DNA of 64,000 nucleotides from Flavobacterium subsaxonicum WB 4.1-42 = DSM 21790. Its GTDB lineage: Bacteria; Bacteroidota; Bacteroidia; Flavobacteriales; Flavobacteriaceae. Below the pieces are notes generated by a model that made no database searches, was not told where the DNA came from, and saw only the letters and a list, made by a program, of their open reading frames with translations. Below, piece by piece: positions 34,156 through 42,626 of this stretch; positions within the stretch are counted from its first letter, which is position 1, and every line of letters begins with the position of its first letter. The position numbers and the translations under genes were made by a program. The stretch spans positions 130,611 through 194,610 of the forward strand of contig NZ_KE383912.1 in assembly GCF_000422725.1 (NCBI RefSeq), in the 5' to 3' direction.

Positions 34156-35244
34156 ATGGAAACCACGGAAAAAAAGAAAACTAACAAAAAGTTCCTTGTG
34201 ATACTTATCGTTCTTGTGCTTGTAGGCGGAACGTACGGAATTTATAAATACATACATGGGCAGGCGCACGAAACTACCGATGATGCCCAGGTAGAGAAAA
34301 ACATGAACCCTATTTTACCAAGGGTAACCGGTTACATTACAAAGATTTATGTAAAAGATAACGACCTTGTTAAAAAAGGTGATACCCTTTTTACTATTGA
34401 TGATAAAGATTATGTAGTGCGTGTTGAAGAGGCTAAAGCGGCCCTTGCTGCTGCCGAAGGTAGCTACGAAGCTGCTAAGGCCGATATTGGCGGTACTGCT
34501 GCCGGTATTGCGGTGTCAGATGCTAATATCCAGTCATCAAGGGGTAATATAGAGGCTGCTAAAGTAAGGGTTTGGAGGGCTAATAACGATTTTACCCGTT
34601 ACCAGAACCTTTACAACAACAAATCAATCACCAAGCAACAGTTTGAGCAGGCACAGGCCGCAAAACAAGAGGCTGAGGCTAACTTAAGGGTGTTACAGCA
34701 GGCTGAAACAGCCAGCAGGTCGCAGCGTGCAGCAAGCGTATCGCGTAGCGCTGTATCGGGCAAACAGACTGATGTTGCCAATGCCAACATTAAAAGGGCG
34801 CAGGCTACGCTTAGGGCTGCCGAGCTAAACCTTTCTTACACAGTGGTTACCGCTGCTATAGACGGGCAGGTTTCTACCATAGATATCCAGCCGGGACAAT
34901 TGGTACAACCGGGCCAGGCCTTGTTTTACATTATTGATGCTACTGATGGATGGGTGGTTGCTAACTTTAAAGAAACACAGATTACTAAAATGAAAGCCGG
35001 CCAGAAAGTAACCTTTGTTGCCGATGCCTACCCGGATGTTGAGTTTGAAGGTGTATTAACATCATTCTCTCCTGCTACAGGTGCCCGTTTCTCTTTGTTA
35101 CCTCCTGATAATGCGACTGGTAACTTTGTAAAAACAGTACAAAGGCTTCCTGTAAAAATATCTATAACACCCAACAACGACAAAGAAAAAGTAAAACTGC
35201 TTCGCTCTGGTATGAACGTAGAAGTAGATGTACACTTAAAATAA
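34156..35244 (+). CDS. EmrA/HlyD-type membrane fusion protein
   Basis: A 362-residue adaptor with one N-terminal membrane anchor (FLVILIVLVLVGGTYGIY). The first lipoyl half is ILPRVTGYITKIYVKDNDLVKKGDTLF, a long helical hairpin spans about 95-215, and the second half is YTVVTAAIDGQVSTIDIQPGQLV. It should bridge the EmrB-like permease with the TolC-like channel. It lies 5 nt after the TolC gene and 4 nt before the permease. Confidence 0.92.
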   Translation: METTEKKKTNKKFLVILIVLVLVGGTYGIYKYIHGQAHETTDDAQVEKNMNPILPRVTGYITKIYVKDNDLVKKGDTLFTIDDKDYVVRVEEAKAALAAAEGSYEAAKADIGGTAAGIAVSDANIQSSRGNIEAAKVRVWRANNDFTRYQNLYNNKSITKQQFEQAQAAKQEAEANLRVLQQAETASRSQRAASVSRSAVSGKQTDVANANIKRAQATLRAAELNLSYTVVTAAIDGQVSTIDIQPGQLVQPGQALFYIIDATDGWVVANFKETQITKMKAGQKVTFVADAYPDVEFEGVLTSFSPATGARFSLLPPDNATGNFVKTVQRLPVKISITPNNDKEKVKLLRSGMNVEVDVHLK

Positions 35245-35248
35245 TATT

Positions 35249-36838
35249 ATGGCAGGAGCAACAGTTCAAGCAGACGACAGTTTAGTGCTCTACGGCTTTG
35301 ATCGCGTTATTATTACAATAACAGCAGTACTTTGTGCCCTGCTCGAAATTGTAGATACCACGATTGTTAACGTAGCGCTAAACGAAATGCGCGGAAGCCT
35401 TGGGGCAACTCTAACCGATGTTGCCTGGGTTATAACCGCTTATGCAATTGCTAACGTAATTGTAATACCCATGACCAGCTGGCTTTCGCTACAGTTTGGA
35501 AGACGAAACTACTTTGCAGCATCTATTATAATTTTTACCATAGCCTCTTTTGCCTGCGGTAACGCCGACAATATCTGGGAGTTAGTAGCCTTTAGGTTTA
35601 TACAGGGTATGGGTGGTGGTGCCCTTTTGGTTACCGCACAAACCATTATTACAGAGAGTTACCCTGTAGAAAAACGTGGTATGGCCCAGGCCATTTACGG
35701 TATGGGTGTTATTGTAGGCCCTACCCTTGGCCCGCCTCTGGGTGGCTGGATAGTAGATAACTGGTCGTGGCCGTACATATTTTACATTAACGTACCACTT
35801 GGTATTATAGCTACTATGCTGAGCCTTATATATGTTAAGAGCCCTAAATATGGCGAAAAGCTTAAGGCAAGCCAGGTAGACTGGTGGGGTATTTTGTTCC
35901 TTATAGCCTTTATTGGGTCGCTGCAGTTTGTACTGGAGCACGGCCAGCAGGACGACTGGTTCGAATCGCATGAGATAGTAATACTTAGCATAGTAGCCGT
36001 ATTTGGCTTACTGGCCTTTATATGGCGCGAAACCGTATACAAACACCCTATTGTTAACCTTAGTGTGCTAAAAGACAGCAACCTGCGTATTGGTACCATA
36101 ATGTGTTTTATACTGGGCTTTGGTTTGTACGGGTCTACGTTTGTAATACCCATTTACACCCAGTCTATTTTAGGATGGACTGCCCTTGATGCCGGTATGC
36201 TACTAATACCCAGCTCTTTAATGACTGCCTTTATGATGCCGTTTATTGGTAAGATGATTCAGAATGGTGTTAAGCAAACCTATATGGTTGCAACAGGCTT
36301 TATGGTATTCTTTGGCTTTACGTTTTGGATGTTTAGCATAATGACGCCTGATACCGGTGCCGAACACATGTTCTGGCCACTGATACTTAGAGGTATAGGT
36401 TTAGGATTGCTGTTTGTACCTATTACTACCATGTCGCTTTCTACCCTTAAGGGGAAGAATATTGGCGAGGGTGCTGCCTTTACAGGGATGATGCGCCAAT
36501 TGGGCGGATCGTTTGGTATTGCGTTGATATCCACCTTTATAACCCGCTTTACACAAAGCCACAGGGTTAATTTGGTGGGCCATGAAACGGTTACCGATTT
36601 CCAGACACAACAACGCCTAACCCAGCTACAGCACGGCTTTATGGCCAGGGGCTTTAGCTCCAGCGAGGCACTTCAAAAGGCCTATGCCGCTATGGAAGGT
36701 GCTGTTATGAAGCAGGCTACGGTGCTCTCTTATATGGATGTATTTCTGTACCTCGGTATCCTGTTCCTTGTGTGTATACCCTTTATTTTACTGGTAAAAC
36801 AGGGTAAGAGCAAGGTAGATATGTCATCCGTTCACTAA
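35249..36838 (+). CDS. EmrB/QacA-type MFS drug:H+ antiporter (DHA2)
   Basis: A 529-residue MFS transporter with about 14 membrane helices. It has the DHA2 motif LEIVDTTIVNVALNEM in TM1, motif A as WLSLQFGRRN, and motif C as YGMGVIVGPTLGPPLGGW. With the adaptor and TolC genes it forms a tripartite pump exporting hydrophobic compounds across both membranes. It is the last gene of the TetR operon and is followed by a hairpin terminator at 36922. Confidence 0.93.
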   Translation: MAGATVQADDSLVLYGFDRVIITITAVLCALLEIVDTTIVNVALNEMRGSLGATLTDVAWVITAYAIANVIVIPMTSWLSLQFGRRNYFAASIIIFTIASFACGNADNIWELVAFRFIQGMGGGALLVTAQTIITESYPVEKRGMAQAIYGMGVIVGPTLGPPLGGWIVDNWSWPYIFYINVPLGIIATMLSLIYVKSPKYGEKLKASQVDWWGILFLIAFIGSLQFVLEHGQQDDWFESHEIVILSIVAVFGLLAFIWRETVYKHPIVNLSVLKDSNLRIGTIMCFILGFGLYGSTFVIPIYTQSILGWTALDAGMLLIPSSLMTAFMMPFIGKMIQNGVKQTYMVATGFMVFFGFTFWMFSIMTPDTGAEHMFWPLILRGIGLGLLFVPITTMSLSTLKGKNIGEGAAFTGMMRQLGGSFGIALISTFITRFTQSHRVNLVGHETVTDFQTQQRLTQLQHGFMARGFSSSEALQKAYAAMEGAVMKQATVLSYMDVFLYLGILFLVCIPFILLVKQGKSKVDMSSVH

Positions 36839-36921
36839 AAAAATAATGCCGGGCATTGATAGGTGCAGTATCGCATACAATAATTAATAATAAACACTAC
36901 AACTACACACAACTTTGCCCT

Positions 36922-36959
36922 AAGCCCGTTAAACACAAGTGTTTACGGGCTTAATTTTT
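36922..36959 (+). terminator. Terminator of the TetR-EmrAB operon
   Basis: AAGCCCGT(t)AAACAC, loop AA, GTGTTTACGGGCTT: 14 bp with one bulge, then TTAATTTTTA. Confidence 0.75.
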
Positions 36960-37006
36960 AGCATTAAATCTTTCATTTTCAATCTTTTAATCTTAAATAG
37001 TTCGCT

Positions 37007-37300
37007 ATGAACCCAAAATACAACCACTACAAAATTACGTTAGAGCACACCCACAACCCAAAGGATGATGGCCTGCAACAGCCTGTTAGCGTGGTATTTG
37101 ACAACCACGACAACATTTTTAACATCATACAAAAGCTACAGGAACGCGACCTTTTTAACGATGTTAACCAGGGAACCGAGTTTGCCATAGGGCTTAAAAT
37201 GTTTAGCGAGGTAATGCTTCGCAATAAAGAAAATCCTCTTTTTGAAGATTTTCAACCGGCCTTTAAAGACTTTATGAAGCGGTTAAAAAGCGGACTTTAA
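37007..37300 (+). CDS. DUF3861 family protein
   Basis: A 97-residue protein matching the DUF3861 pattern: HYKITLEHTHN near the start, VVFDNHDNIFNIIQKLQERDLF, EFAIGLKMFSEVMLRNKENPLF and FQPAFKDFMKRLK. The family is small, cytoplasmic and of unknown function. It forms a single-gene unit between the EmrAB terminator and a strong bidirectional terminator. Confidence 0.8.
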   Translation: MNPKYNHYKITLEHTHNPKDDGLQQPVSVVFDNHDNIFNIIQKLQERDLFNDVNQGTEFAIGLKMFSEVMLRNKENPLFEDFQPAFKDFMKRLKSGL

Positions 37301-37335
37301 GCCTTATATTTCACTTTTGGACTTTGAGTTTTAGC

Positions 37336-37372
37336 AAAAAACCTCCGGAAATCGCTTCCGGAGGTTTTTTGT
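37336..37372. terminator. Bidirectional terminator
   Basis: Perfect 15-bp stem AAAAAACCTCCGGAA / TTCCGGAGGTTTTTT, loop ATCGC, ending next to the stop codon of the convergent gene. Confidence 0.9.
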
Positions 37373-37726
37373 TTATTCGAGTATAAATTCTATTTCAGAT
37401 ACCTCGTTATTTTCAAGGGCCTTAAACCTCAGCCGTACCTCTGCCCCCTTCATAAAGGGTGTGGCAAGCAACGTAGGGCGTATGGCTTTAAAGAGTGCCT
37501 CGGCACTGGTGCCATACAGGTATAAAAAGCCATCTAACAGATCCAGAGCCATTTGGTGGCCTTCCAGCTCGCCTGTAGCCGTATTGTACAACTCAATCCG
37601 TAGCTTACTTTCCAGCTCGTGCAGCGGCTCCAGGTTTTTATGGTCGTAATTAAAATAGATCACGACCGACTGTCGGGTATCGTCACTTTCGGCCTTATCA
37701 TTATTAAACAAATCGTATACGTTCAT
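37373..37726 (-). CDS. Small hypothetical protein
   Basis: A 117-residue cytoplasmic protein with no recognised domain. The pattern looks like a small alpha/beta fold: strands VVIYFNY and RIELYN, then ELEGHQMALDLLDGFLYLYGTSAEALFKAIRPTLLATPFMKGAEVRLRF. Proteins with a comparable G-hx-hYhYG-DAD-Lf pattern occur widely without known function. A pair of palindromic sites (37756-37821) lies directly upstream, so expression is probably repressor-controlled. Confidence 0.65.
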   Translation of the reverse strand: MNVYDLFNNDKAESDDTRQSVVIYFNYDHKNLEPLHELESKLRIELYNTATGELEGHQMALDLLDGFLYLYGTSAEALFKAIRPTLLATPFMKGAEVRLRFKALENNEVSEIEFILE

Positions 37727-37755
37727 TCTTTACTTTTTATGTCATTATACCAAAT

Positions 37756-37821
37756 AATATACCAATCGGTATATTATTATAGCTCAATTTGGGTCGTTTT
37801 TATTTTTATACCGATCGGTAT
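37756..37821. promoter_or_regulatory. Two palindromic TetR-like operators
   Basis: AATATACC-AATC-GGTATATT (37756-37775) and ATACCGATCGGTAT (37808-37821), centres 49 bp apart. They lie upstream of the 37373 gene; no regulator gene of its own adjoins them. Confidence 0.6.
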
Positions 37822-37830
37822 TTTTATTTT

Positions 37831-37893
37831 AGAGTTGCAGAGTTTCCGAGTTGCAGAGTTGCAAAGTTTGAGAGTTGCAAAGTTGCAAAGTTC
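37831..37893. repeat. Octanucleotide-period repeat, AGTTGCAA family
   Basis: AGTTGCAG, AGTTGCAA, AGTTTGAG, AGTTGCAA, AGTTGCAA, AGTTCAAA in strict 8-nt register for most of the tract. Confidence 0.7.
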
Positions 37894-37896
37894 AAA

Positions 37897-37959
37897 CCAT
37901 CAACCATCAACCATCAACCATCAACCATCAACCATCAACCATCAACCATCAACCATCAA
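37897..37959. repeat. Nine tandem copies of CCATCAA
   Basis: Nine perfect 7-nt units followed by CCAACAA and a C/A-rich tract (CCCCAAACTCTAAA). A similar tract occurs at 55660-55690. Because the unit is not a multiple of three, it is not coding repeat sequence. Confidence 0.95.
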
Positions 37960-37994
37960 CCAACAACCCCAAACTCTAAACCCCAAACCCCAAA

Positions 37995-38753
37995 CTACCT
38001 CGTAAACACAATTGTGTTCCCTTTGCTCAATTTGGCATCAAAGCTATAGCCATCATAGTCAAAACCTTTAAGGCCGTTAAGGGTCTTAATGTTCTTGTCT
38101 ATAATGTAGCGCACCATCATGCCCCTCGCCTTTTTGGCATAAAAGCTCACCATGCGCAGCTTGCCATCTTTATAGTCCTTAAATTCGGGTACAATAACAG
38201 GCACTTTAAGGGCTTTGGCATCAACGGCATCAAAATATTCTTTACTGGCAAGGTTAACAAACAGTTCGCCATCCTTAAGCTCGTCGTTAAGCGCTTGTGT
38301 AATAACAGGCTTCCAGAATTCGTACAGGTTCTTGTTTTCGCCAACAGGCAGGTGGGTGCCCATCTCTAAACGGTAGGGTTGCACCAAATCCAACGGCTTA
38401 AGCAAGCCGTAAAGGCCCGATAGTATCCGCAGGCTGTCCTGCAGCTTACTAACTTTAGCAGCGGGAATGGTATACGCATCTAACCCAATATACACATCGC
38501 CGTTAAAGGCATAAATGGCAGGGCGGGCATTTTTAGTGGTAAAAGGCGTTTTCCAGTCCTGGTTGCGCTGCCAGTTAAGGTCGGCCAGCTTATCGCTAAT
38601 GTCCATAAGCTTGCTTAGCTGGGCAGGGGTTTTATCTTTTACAGCTTCGTGCACCAGGGCCGATTGCTCTAAAAAAGCCGGTTGCGTATGTTTTTTAACG
38701 GGTAGTTTGGTCTCAAAATCAAGCGATTTTGCAGGCGATAGTACAATTTTCAT
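37995..38753 (-). CDS. yaaA: YaaA family peroxide stress protein
   Basis: A 252-residue member of the YaaA (DUF328) family, recognisable by MKIVLSPAKSLDF at the N-terminus, PAIYAFNGDVYIGLDA, LRILSGLYGLLKPLDLVQPYRLEMGT and FYAKKARGMMVRYII. In E. coli YaaA limits free iron during hydrogen peroxide stress and binds DNA. The gene stands alone on the minus strand; the convergent side ends in the heptamer repeat. Its presence fits the oxidative and electrophile stress theme of the window. Confidence 0.92.
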   Translation of the reverse strand: MKIVLSPAKSLDFETKLPVKKHTQPAFLEQSALVHEAVKDKTPAQLSKLMDISDKLADLNWQRNQDWKTPFTTKNARPAIYAFNGDVYIGLDAYTIPAAKVSKLQDSLRILSGLYGLLKPLDLVQPYRLEMGTHLPVGENKNLYEFWKPVITQALNDELKDGELFVNLASKEYFDAVDAKALKVPVIVPEFKDYKDGKLRMVSFYAKKARGMMVRYIIDKNIKTLNGLKGFDYDGYSFDAKLSKGNTIVFTR

Positions 38754-38826
38754 GCGTTGCTATTAATTACCCAAATGTACTGACCCCGGCGCATATAAGC
38801 AACAGAATATTTATCTTTGCGCAGCT

Positions 38827-39297
38827 ATGCAAGCATTCTACAACAAATACAAACGCACCCTGCTCTATGGCATTAGCCTGGCCGCGCTGCTGTTTTTACT
38901 GCGCTGGCTGGAGTTTAGGTTCCTGGTGCTAAGCCACGCCATGGATATTTACATAGGTGCTATAGCCGCTATTTTTACTGCGCTGGGCATATGGCTAACG
39001 TTAAAACTGGTAAAACCCAAAACCAATACCATTGTGGTGGAAAAAGAGGTCTACCTACCGCAAACCACACCCGCCCAAATAAACCAGGCAGAAATTGATA
39101 ACCTTGCCCTTAGCAAACGCGAGATGGAAGTTTTGCAGCTTATGGCGAAGGGGCTGAGCAATAAAGAAATTGCCGACGGTTTATTTGTATCTTTAAATAC
39201 GGTTAAAACACATTCGTCCAACATTTTCGAGAAACTCGACGTTAAACGCCGCACCCAGGCGGTAGAAAAGTCCAAACGCCTTGGTATAATTGTGTAA
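38827..39297 (+). CDS. Membrane-anchored LuxR-type transcription factor
   Basis: A 156-residue protein with two N-terminal membrane helices (about 10-27 and 40-60), a short linker, and a C-terminal GerE/LuxR helix-turn-helix: LSKREMEVLQLMAKGLSNKEIADGLFVSLNTVKTHSSNIFEKL. No receiver or ligand domain exists, so it may act from the membrane or after proteolysis. It is followed, 98 nt later, by a DUF4199 membrane protein, a repeated pairing in Bacteroidota. Confidence 0.88.
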   Translation: MQAFYNKYKRTLLYGISLAALLFLLRWLEFRFLVLSHAMDIYIGAIAAIFTALGIWLTLKLVKPKTNTIVVEKEVYLPQTTPAQINQAEIDNLALSKREMEVLQLMAKGLSNKEIADGLFVSLNTVKTHSSNIFEKLDVKRRTQAVEKSKRLGIIV

Positions 39298-39395
39298 TAT
39301 GTTGGCTTAAAGCTTAAAATCATACTAAAGTATGAGTGTGCAACTGCCCAAATTGCCCAATTTTGCAGCAACAAAATACATTAAAAACAAACCTT

Positions 39396-39911
39396 ATGAA
39401 AAAAATTGTACTCATTTCCGGGCTTCTTGCCGGCCTTATTAGTGTACTTGGTTTTGCACTAAATGTTACCAATGTTGTAGATTTTAGCAACGGCATGCTG
39501 GTGGGCTACGCCTCTATGATTATTGGCTTCTCGCTAATATTTGTGGCCACCGTAAAGTACCGCGACAACTACTACGGCGGCAGCATAACTTTTAGCAAAG
39601 CATTTTTAATAGGCCTGTACATTACACTTATTGCATCGAGCGTTTATGTTGTGGTGTGGCTTATTACCTACTACTTTTTTATTCCGGATTATTTAGATAA
39701 GTACACCCAGCATTATTTGGAAGGCCTACAGGCCGATGGCGCATCATTAAAAGAAATTACCGACGCAAGTGCCGAGATGCAAGGCTTTAAAGAGATGTAC
39801 AAGAACCCGTTTTTAAACGCCCTTATTACCTATACCGAGATATTGCCTGTAGGCCTTGCCGTATCGTTAATTAGTGCAGCCATTTTGCAACGAAAGCGTT
39901 TGGCGCTGTGA
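39396..39911 (+). CDS. DUF4199 family membrane protein
   Basis: The start is placed at 39396 (MKKIVLISGLLAGLISVLGFAL); the longer frame from 39336 adds intergenic residues. The 171-residue protein has four membrane helices with the DUF4199 signature MIIGFSLIFVATVKYRDNYYGGSITFSKAFLIGLYITLIAS between helix two and three. Function unknown. It lies downstream of the membrane-anchored LuxR regulator and may sense or modulate it. Confidence 0.85.
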   Translation: MKKIVLISGLLAGLISVLGFALNVTNVVDFSNGMLVGYASMIIGFSLIFVATVKYRDNYYGGSITFSKAFLIGLYITLIASSVYVVVWLITYYFFIPDYLDKYTQHYLEGLQADGASLKEITDASAEMQGFKEMYKNPFLNALITYTEILPVGLAVSLISAAILQRKRLAL

Positions 39912-39944
39912 TTAGGGTTGTGGTATATCATTGTATGAGATTCC

Positions 39945-40200
39945 TCAACTCCGCTGCGCCTGCCTCCCGGCAGGCAGGCTGCGTTCAGGATGACAAACCG
40001 CCTGTCATTTCGACGACAGGAGAAATCTCCCCTTGTTGTTGCTTAGCTCCGGAGGGGAGCGGCATATAAATTGGCATGCCGCTCTTGCTGCCGCGAGCGT
40101 CTCGCTCGTGTGCACCGCATTAGTTTACCGGTTGAGTAACTAAAGTAAATGCCGCGCTTCGACAAGCTCAGCATGACATTTACTTTAGTCACACTCATAT
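39945..40200. repeat. Intergenic patch of dispersed repeats
   Basis: Contains several inverted repeats: GCCTGCCTCCCGGCAGGCAGGC, CTGTCATTTCGACGACAGGAG, and TAAAGTAAATG...CATTTACTTTA (40143-40195). Phrases such as TGTCATTTCGACGACAGGAGAAATC are common intergenic repeats in Bacteroidota as I recall. It fills the 357-nt gap before the Crp/Fnr gene. Confidence 0.5.
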
Positions 40201-40268
40201 TAGGCCTTCCACACCCCTCCTTTTCCAATTTCCGCAAAAGCGTTATATTTGTGTGAAACCCTACAGAT

Positions 40269-40856
40269 ATGAATAACTTTGCCAATATAAACAAAAGCAT
40301 AAGCCGCTATGTTGATTTTACACAGCAGGAACTGGATACTTTTAATGCACTTTTAGAGTACAAAAAAGTGCCGAAAAAGACCATTATGCTACACGAGGGC
40401 GAAATGTGTAATTTCGAAGCCTTTGTAATTCAGGGTTGTGTAAGAAAATACTATATAGATGCCAACGGCTTTGAGGTTATATTGCAGTTTGCCATAGAAG
40501 ATGCCTGGGTTAGCGATATTTCATTTAGCATTTATGAAGACAAACCCAGCAAGGTGTTTATCGAAACTTTAGAGGATTGCGAGTTTTATGTATTCAGTCC
40601 CGAAAGCAAAGAGGCACTCTTTAAAAAAGCACCCAAGTTCGAAAGGGCCTACCGCATATTGTTTCAGCGCAACCTTGCCGCCCTGCAAAACAGGCTTTTT
40701 AATACCATATCTAAAACCGCATTAGATAAATATGTAGAGTTTTTAGAACTGTACCCTACCCTGCCGCAACGCGTGGCACAGCATTACATAGCATCGTACC
40801 TTGGCATATCGGCCGAGTTTTTAAGCAAAACAAGAGCGAAGCTGGCAAGGAATTAA
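40269..40856 (+). CDS. Crp/Fnr family transcriptional regulator
   Basis: A 195-residue regulator homologous to that at 5361-5930: cyclic-nucleotide-like barrel (MLHEGEMCNFEAFVIQGCVRKYYID, ETLEDCEFYVFSP) and C-terminal helix-turn-helix (RVAQHYIASYLGISAEFLSKTRAKL). A perfect -7 box TATATTTG lies about 20 nt upstream. The next two genes, pirin and YceI, have the TTCAATG promoter motif, so this regulator is the best local candidate to control them. Confidence 0.88.
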   Translation: MNNFANINKSISRYVDFTQQELDTFNALLEYKKVPKKTIMLHEGEMCNFEAFVIQGCVRKYYIDANGFEVILQFAIEDAWVSDISFSIYEDKPSKVFIETLEDCEFYVFSPESKEALFKKAPKFERAYRILFQRNLAALQNRLFNTISKTALDKYVEFLELYPTLPQRVAQHYIASYLGISAEFLSKTRAKLARN

Positions 40857-40973
40857 TTAAAGATTTAAAATTGAAAGATTTAAAATTGCCAATTAGTTAA
40901 CTTGCTGATAGGAGAATGGAGTGTACTTCAATTTTTAAATTTTAAATCTTTAAATTTTTAAATGTCCCTTTCT

Positions 40974-41016
40974 TGTCCCAGTTCAATGCACACCCCTTTA
41001 TTATGTCGCAATTTTG
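40974..41016 (+). promoter_or_regulatory. Promoter with TGTYYYAGTTCAATG element, site 3
   Basis: TGTCCCAGTTCAATG at 40974-40988, exactly 20 nt, then the -7 box CAATTTTG at 41009-41016. The pirin ATG is at 41042. Confidence 0.7.
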
Positions 41017-41041
41017 TAGTGTAATAATAAAGCAACCTACC

Positions 41042-41917
41042 ATGGACAGAAAGAATTTTATAAAAAAAGGGTTAATGGGCACCGGGATGTTTATAACATC
41101 GGCTGCCGTTGGCGATGCTCTAAATAACGATATCGACGAGATTAAACCCCTGGAGCCAATTGGGTACAACCACCTGCCCAATGCTACTACCAAAATAATG
41201 GAAAACACGGTGCTGCACAAAGCGGGCACCCGCGGCCACGCCAACCACGGCTGGCTGGATTCTCACCACACCTTTAGCTTTGCCAATTACCATAACCCCG
41301 ACAGGATGCACTTTGGCGTACTGCGTGTTTTAAACGACGACCGTGTAGATGCCGGCATGGGCTTTGGCACCCACCCGCACGATAATATGGAAATAATATC
41401 CATACCTTTAGAGGGCGACCTGGAGCATAAAGACAGCATGGGCAACGCCGCCGTTATAAAAAAGGGCGACATACAGGCCATGAGCGCCGGTACCGGTATT
41501 TACCACAGCGAGTACAACAAAAATAAAGATAAGCTTACCAAGTTTCTGCAAATATGGGTGTACCCCAACAAACGCAACGTTACCCCGCGCTACGACCAGA
41601 TAACGCTAAATGTGGCCGACAGGCACAACAAGCTGCAGCAAATACTATCGCCTAACGCTAACGATGCCGGCGTTTGGATCCATCAGGATGCGTGGTTCCA
41701 CATGGGCAAGTTCGACGAGGGCTTTACAACCGAATATGCGCTTAAAAAACCGGGCAACGGCATTTATGCCTTTGTGCTTAAAGGCAATGTTACCATTGGC
41801 GATATTGCACTAAACGAACGCGACGGCCTTGGCATCTGGAATACTACCGCCATAGACATTACTGCCAAATCTCAGGATGCCGAAATACTGCTTATGGAAG
41901 TGCCCATGGCAATGTAA
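41042..41917 (+). CDS. Pirin family protein with N-terminal export-like leader
   Basis: The start is placed at 41042 because the promoter (40974-41016) lies inside the longer frame. The 291-residue bicupin has His111 and His113 (THPHDN), then His155 and Glu157 (YHSEY) for the metal. Residues 1-25 (MDRKNFIKKGLMGTGMFITS) resemble a Tat leader, with RK in the place of RR, so export is possible but uncertain. A second pirin at 8311 lacks this leader. The upstream Crp/Fnr gene and the TTCAATG promoter suggest stress-linked control. Confidence 0.88.
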   Translation: MDRKNFIKKGLMGTGMFITSAAVGDALNNDIDEIKPLEPIGYNHLPNATTKIMENTVLHKAGTRGHANHGWLDSHHTFSFANYHNPDRMHFGVLRVLNDDRVDAGMGFGTHPHDNMEIISIPLEGDLEHKDSMGNAAVIKKGDIQAMSAGTGIYHSEYNKNKDKLTKFLQIWVYPNKRNVTPRYDQITLNVADRHNKLQQILSPNANDAGVWIHQDAWFHMGKFDEGFTTEYALKKPGNGIYAFVLKGNVTIGDIALNERDGLGIWNTTAIDITAKSQDAEILLMEVPMAM

Positions 41918-41942
41918 AAAAGTTTGAAAGAATTGATTTTCT

Positions 41943-41985
41943 TGTCCCAGTTCAATGCCGGGGCAATTATAAAGGCAGAACTTTG
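41943..41985 (+). promoter_or_regulatory. Promoter with TGTYYYAGTTCAATG element, site 4
   Basis: TGTCCCAGTTCAATG at 41943-41957, exactly 20 nt, then the -7 box GAACTTTG at 41978-41985. The YceI ATG is at 42052. Confidence 0.7.
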
Positions 41986-42051
41986 TACTGTCTAAAAGAT
42001 TAAAAGACATTAAATAAAAACAAATTAATAAACCATAAAATTTATAACATC

Positions 42052-42582
42052 ATGGCTACAACAAAATGGGTATTAGACCCAACACACTCAGAAGTAGGTT
42101 TTAAAGTAAAACACCTTATGTTTACCAACGTATCGGGCAACTTTACAAAATTTGAAGCTACCGCTACTTCAGACGATGAAAACTTTGACAACGCTACATT
42201 CGATTTTAGTGCCGATGTAGATTCTATCAATACCAACAATGCCGATCGTGATGGCCACCTTAAAAGCGGCGATTTCTTTGATGCAGAAAAATTCCCGAAA
42301 CTAACGTTCAAATCAACATCGGTAACTAAAGCCGAAGAAGGCGAATATGTAGTTACAGGCGACCTATCGGTACACGGCGAAACCAAACCGGTTACCCTTG
42401 CAGTAGAGTTTGGCGGTATCCAGAAAGACCCTTGGGGCAACATTAAATCGGGCTTCTCTGTAGTTGGTAAACTTAATCGTAAAGATTTTGGCCTTACCTG
42501 GAACGCAGCCCTTGAAACCGGCGGTGTTATGCTTGGCGAAGAAGTAAAACTGGCTTTAGAGCTTCAGTTTGTAAAACAATAA
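42052..42582 (+). CDS. Cytoplasmic YceI family protein
   Basis: A 176-residue YceI-domain protein without a signal peptide: WVLDPTHSEVGFKVKHLMFTNVSGNF, RDGHLKSGDFFDAEKFPKLTFKSTS, and NRKDFGLTWNAALETGGVMLGEEVKLALELQF. The lipocalin-like fold binds long amphiphilic molecules such as polyprenyl quinones. It has its own promoter of the TTCAATG class and a strong terminator. Together with pirin it forms a two-gene stress set under the presumed Crp/Fnr regulator. Confidence 0.92.
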   Translation: MATTKWVLDPTHSEVGFKVKHLMFTNVSGNFTKFEATATSDDENFDNATFDFSADVDSINTNNADRDGHLKSGDFFDAEKFPKLTFKSTSVTKAEEGEYVVTGDLSVHGETKPVTLAVEFGGIQKDPWGNIKSGFSVVGKLNRKDFGLTWNAALETGGVMLGEEVKLALELQFVKQ

Positions 42583-42626
42583 TTAGTACACGCTACTACA
42601 CACACAACTCAATTTTTTATTTTCTG

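Noticed and set aside
36922..36952. AAACACAAGTGTTTA as a third TetR operator
   Set aside because: It forms the top of a 14-bp hairpin followed by a T-tract after emrB, so it is a terminator; its centre also differs from the operator consensus.
37897..37959. Tandem repeat as a possible CRISPR array
   Set aside because: Units are 7 nt and contiguous with no spacers; no cas genes nearby.
37619..38049. Open frames with NHQPSTI repeats
   Set aside because: They are translations of the CCATCAA tract in different phases and overlap a real gene on the other strand.
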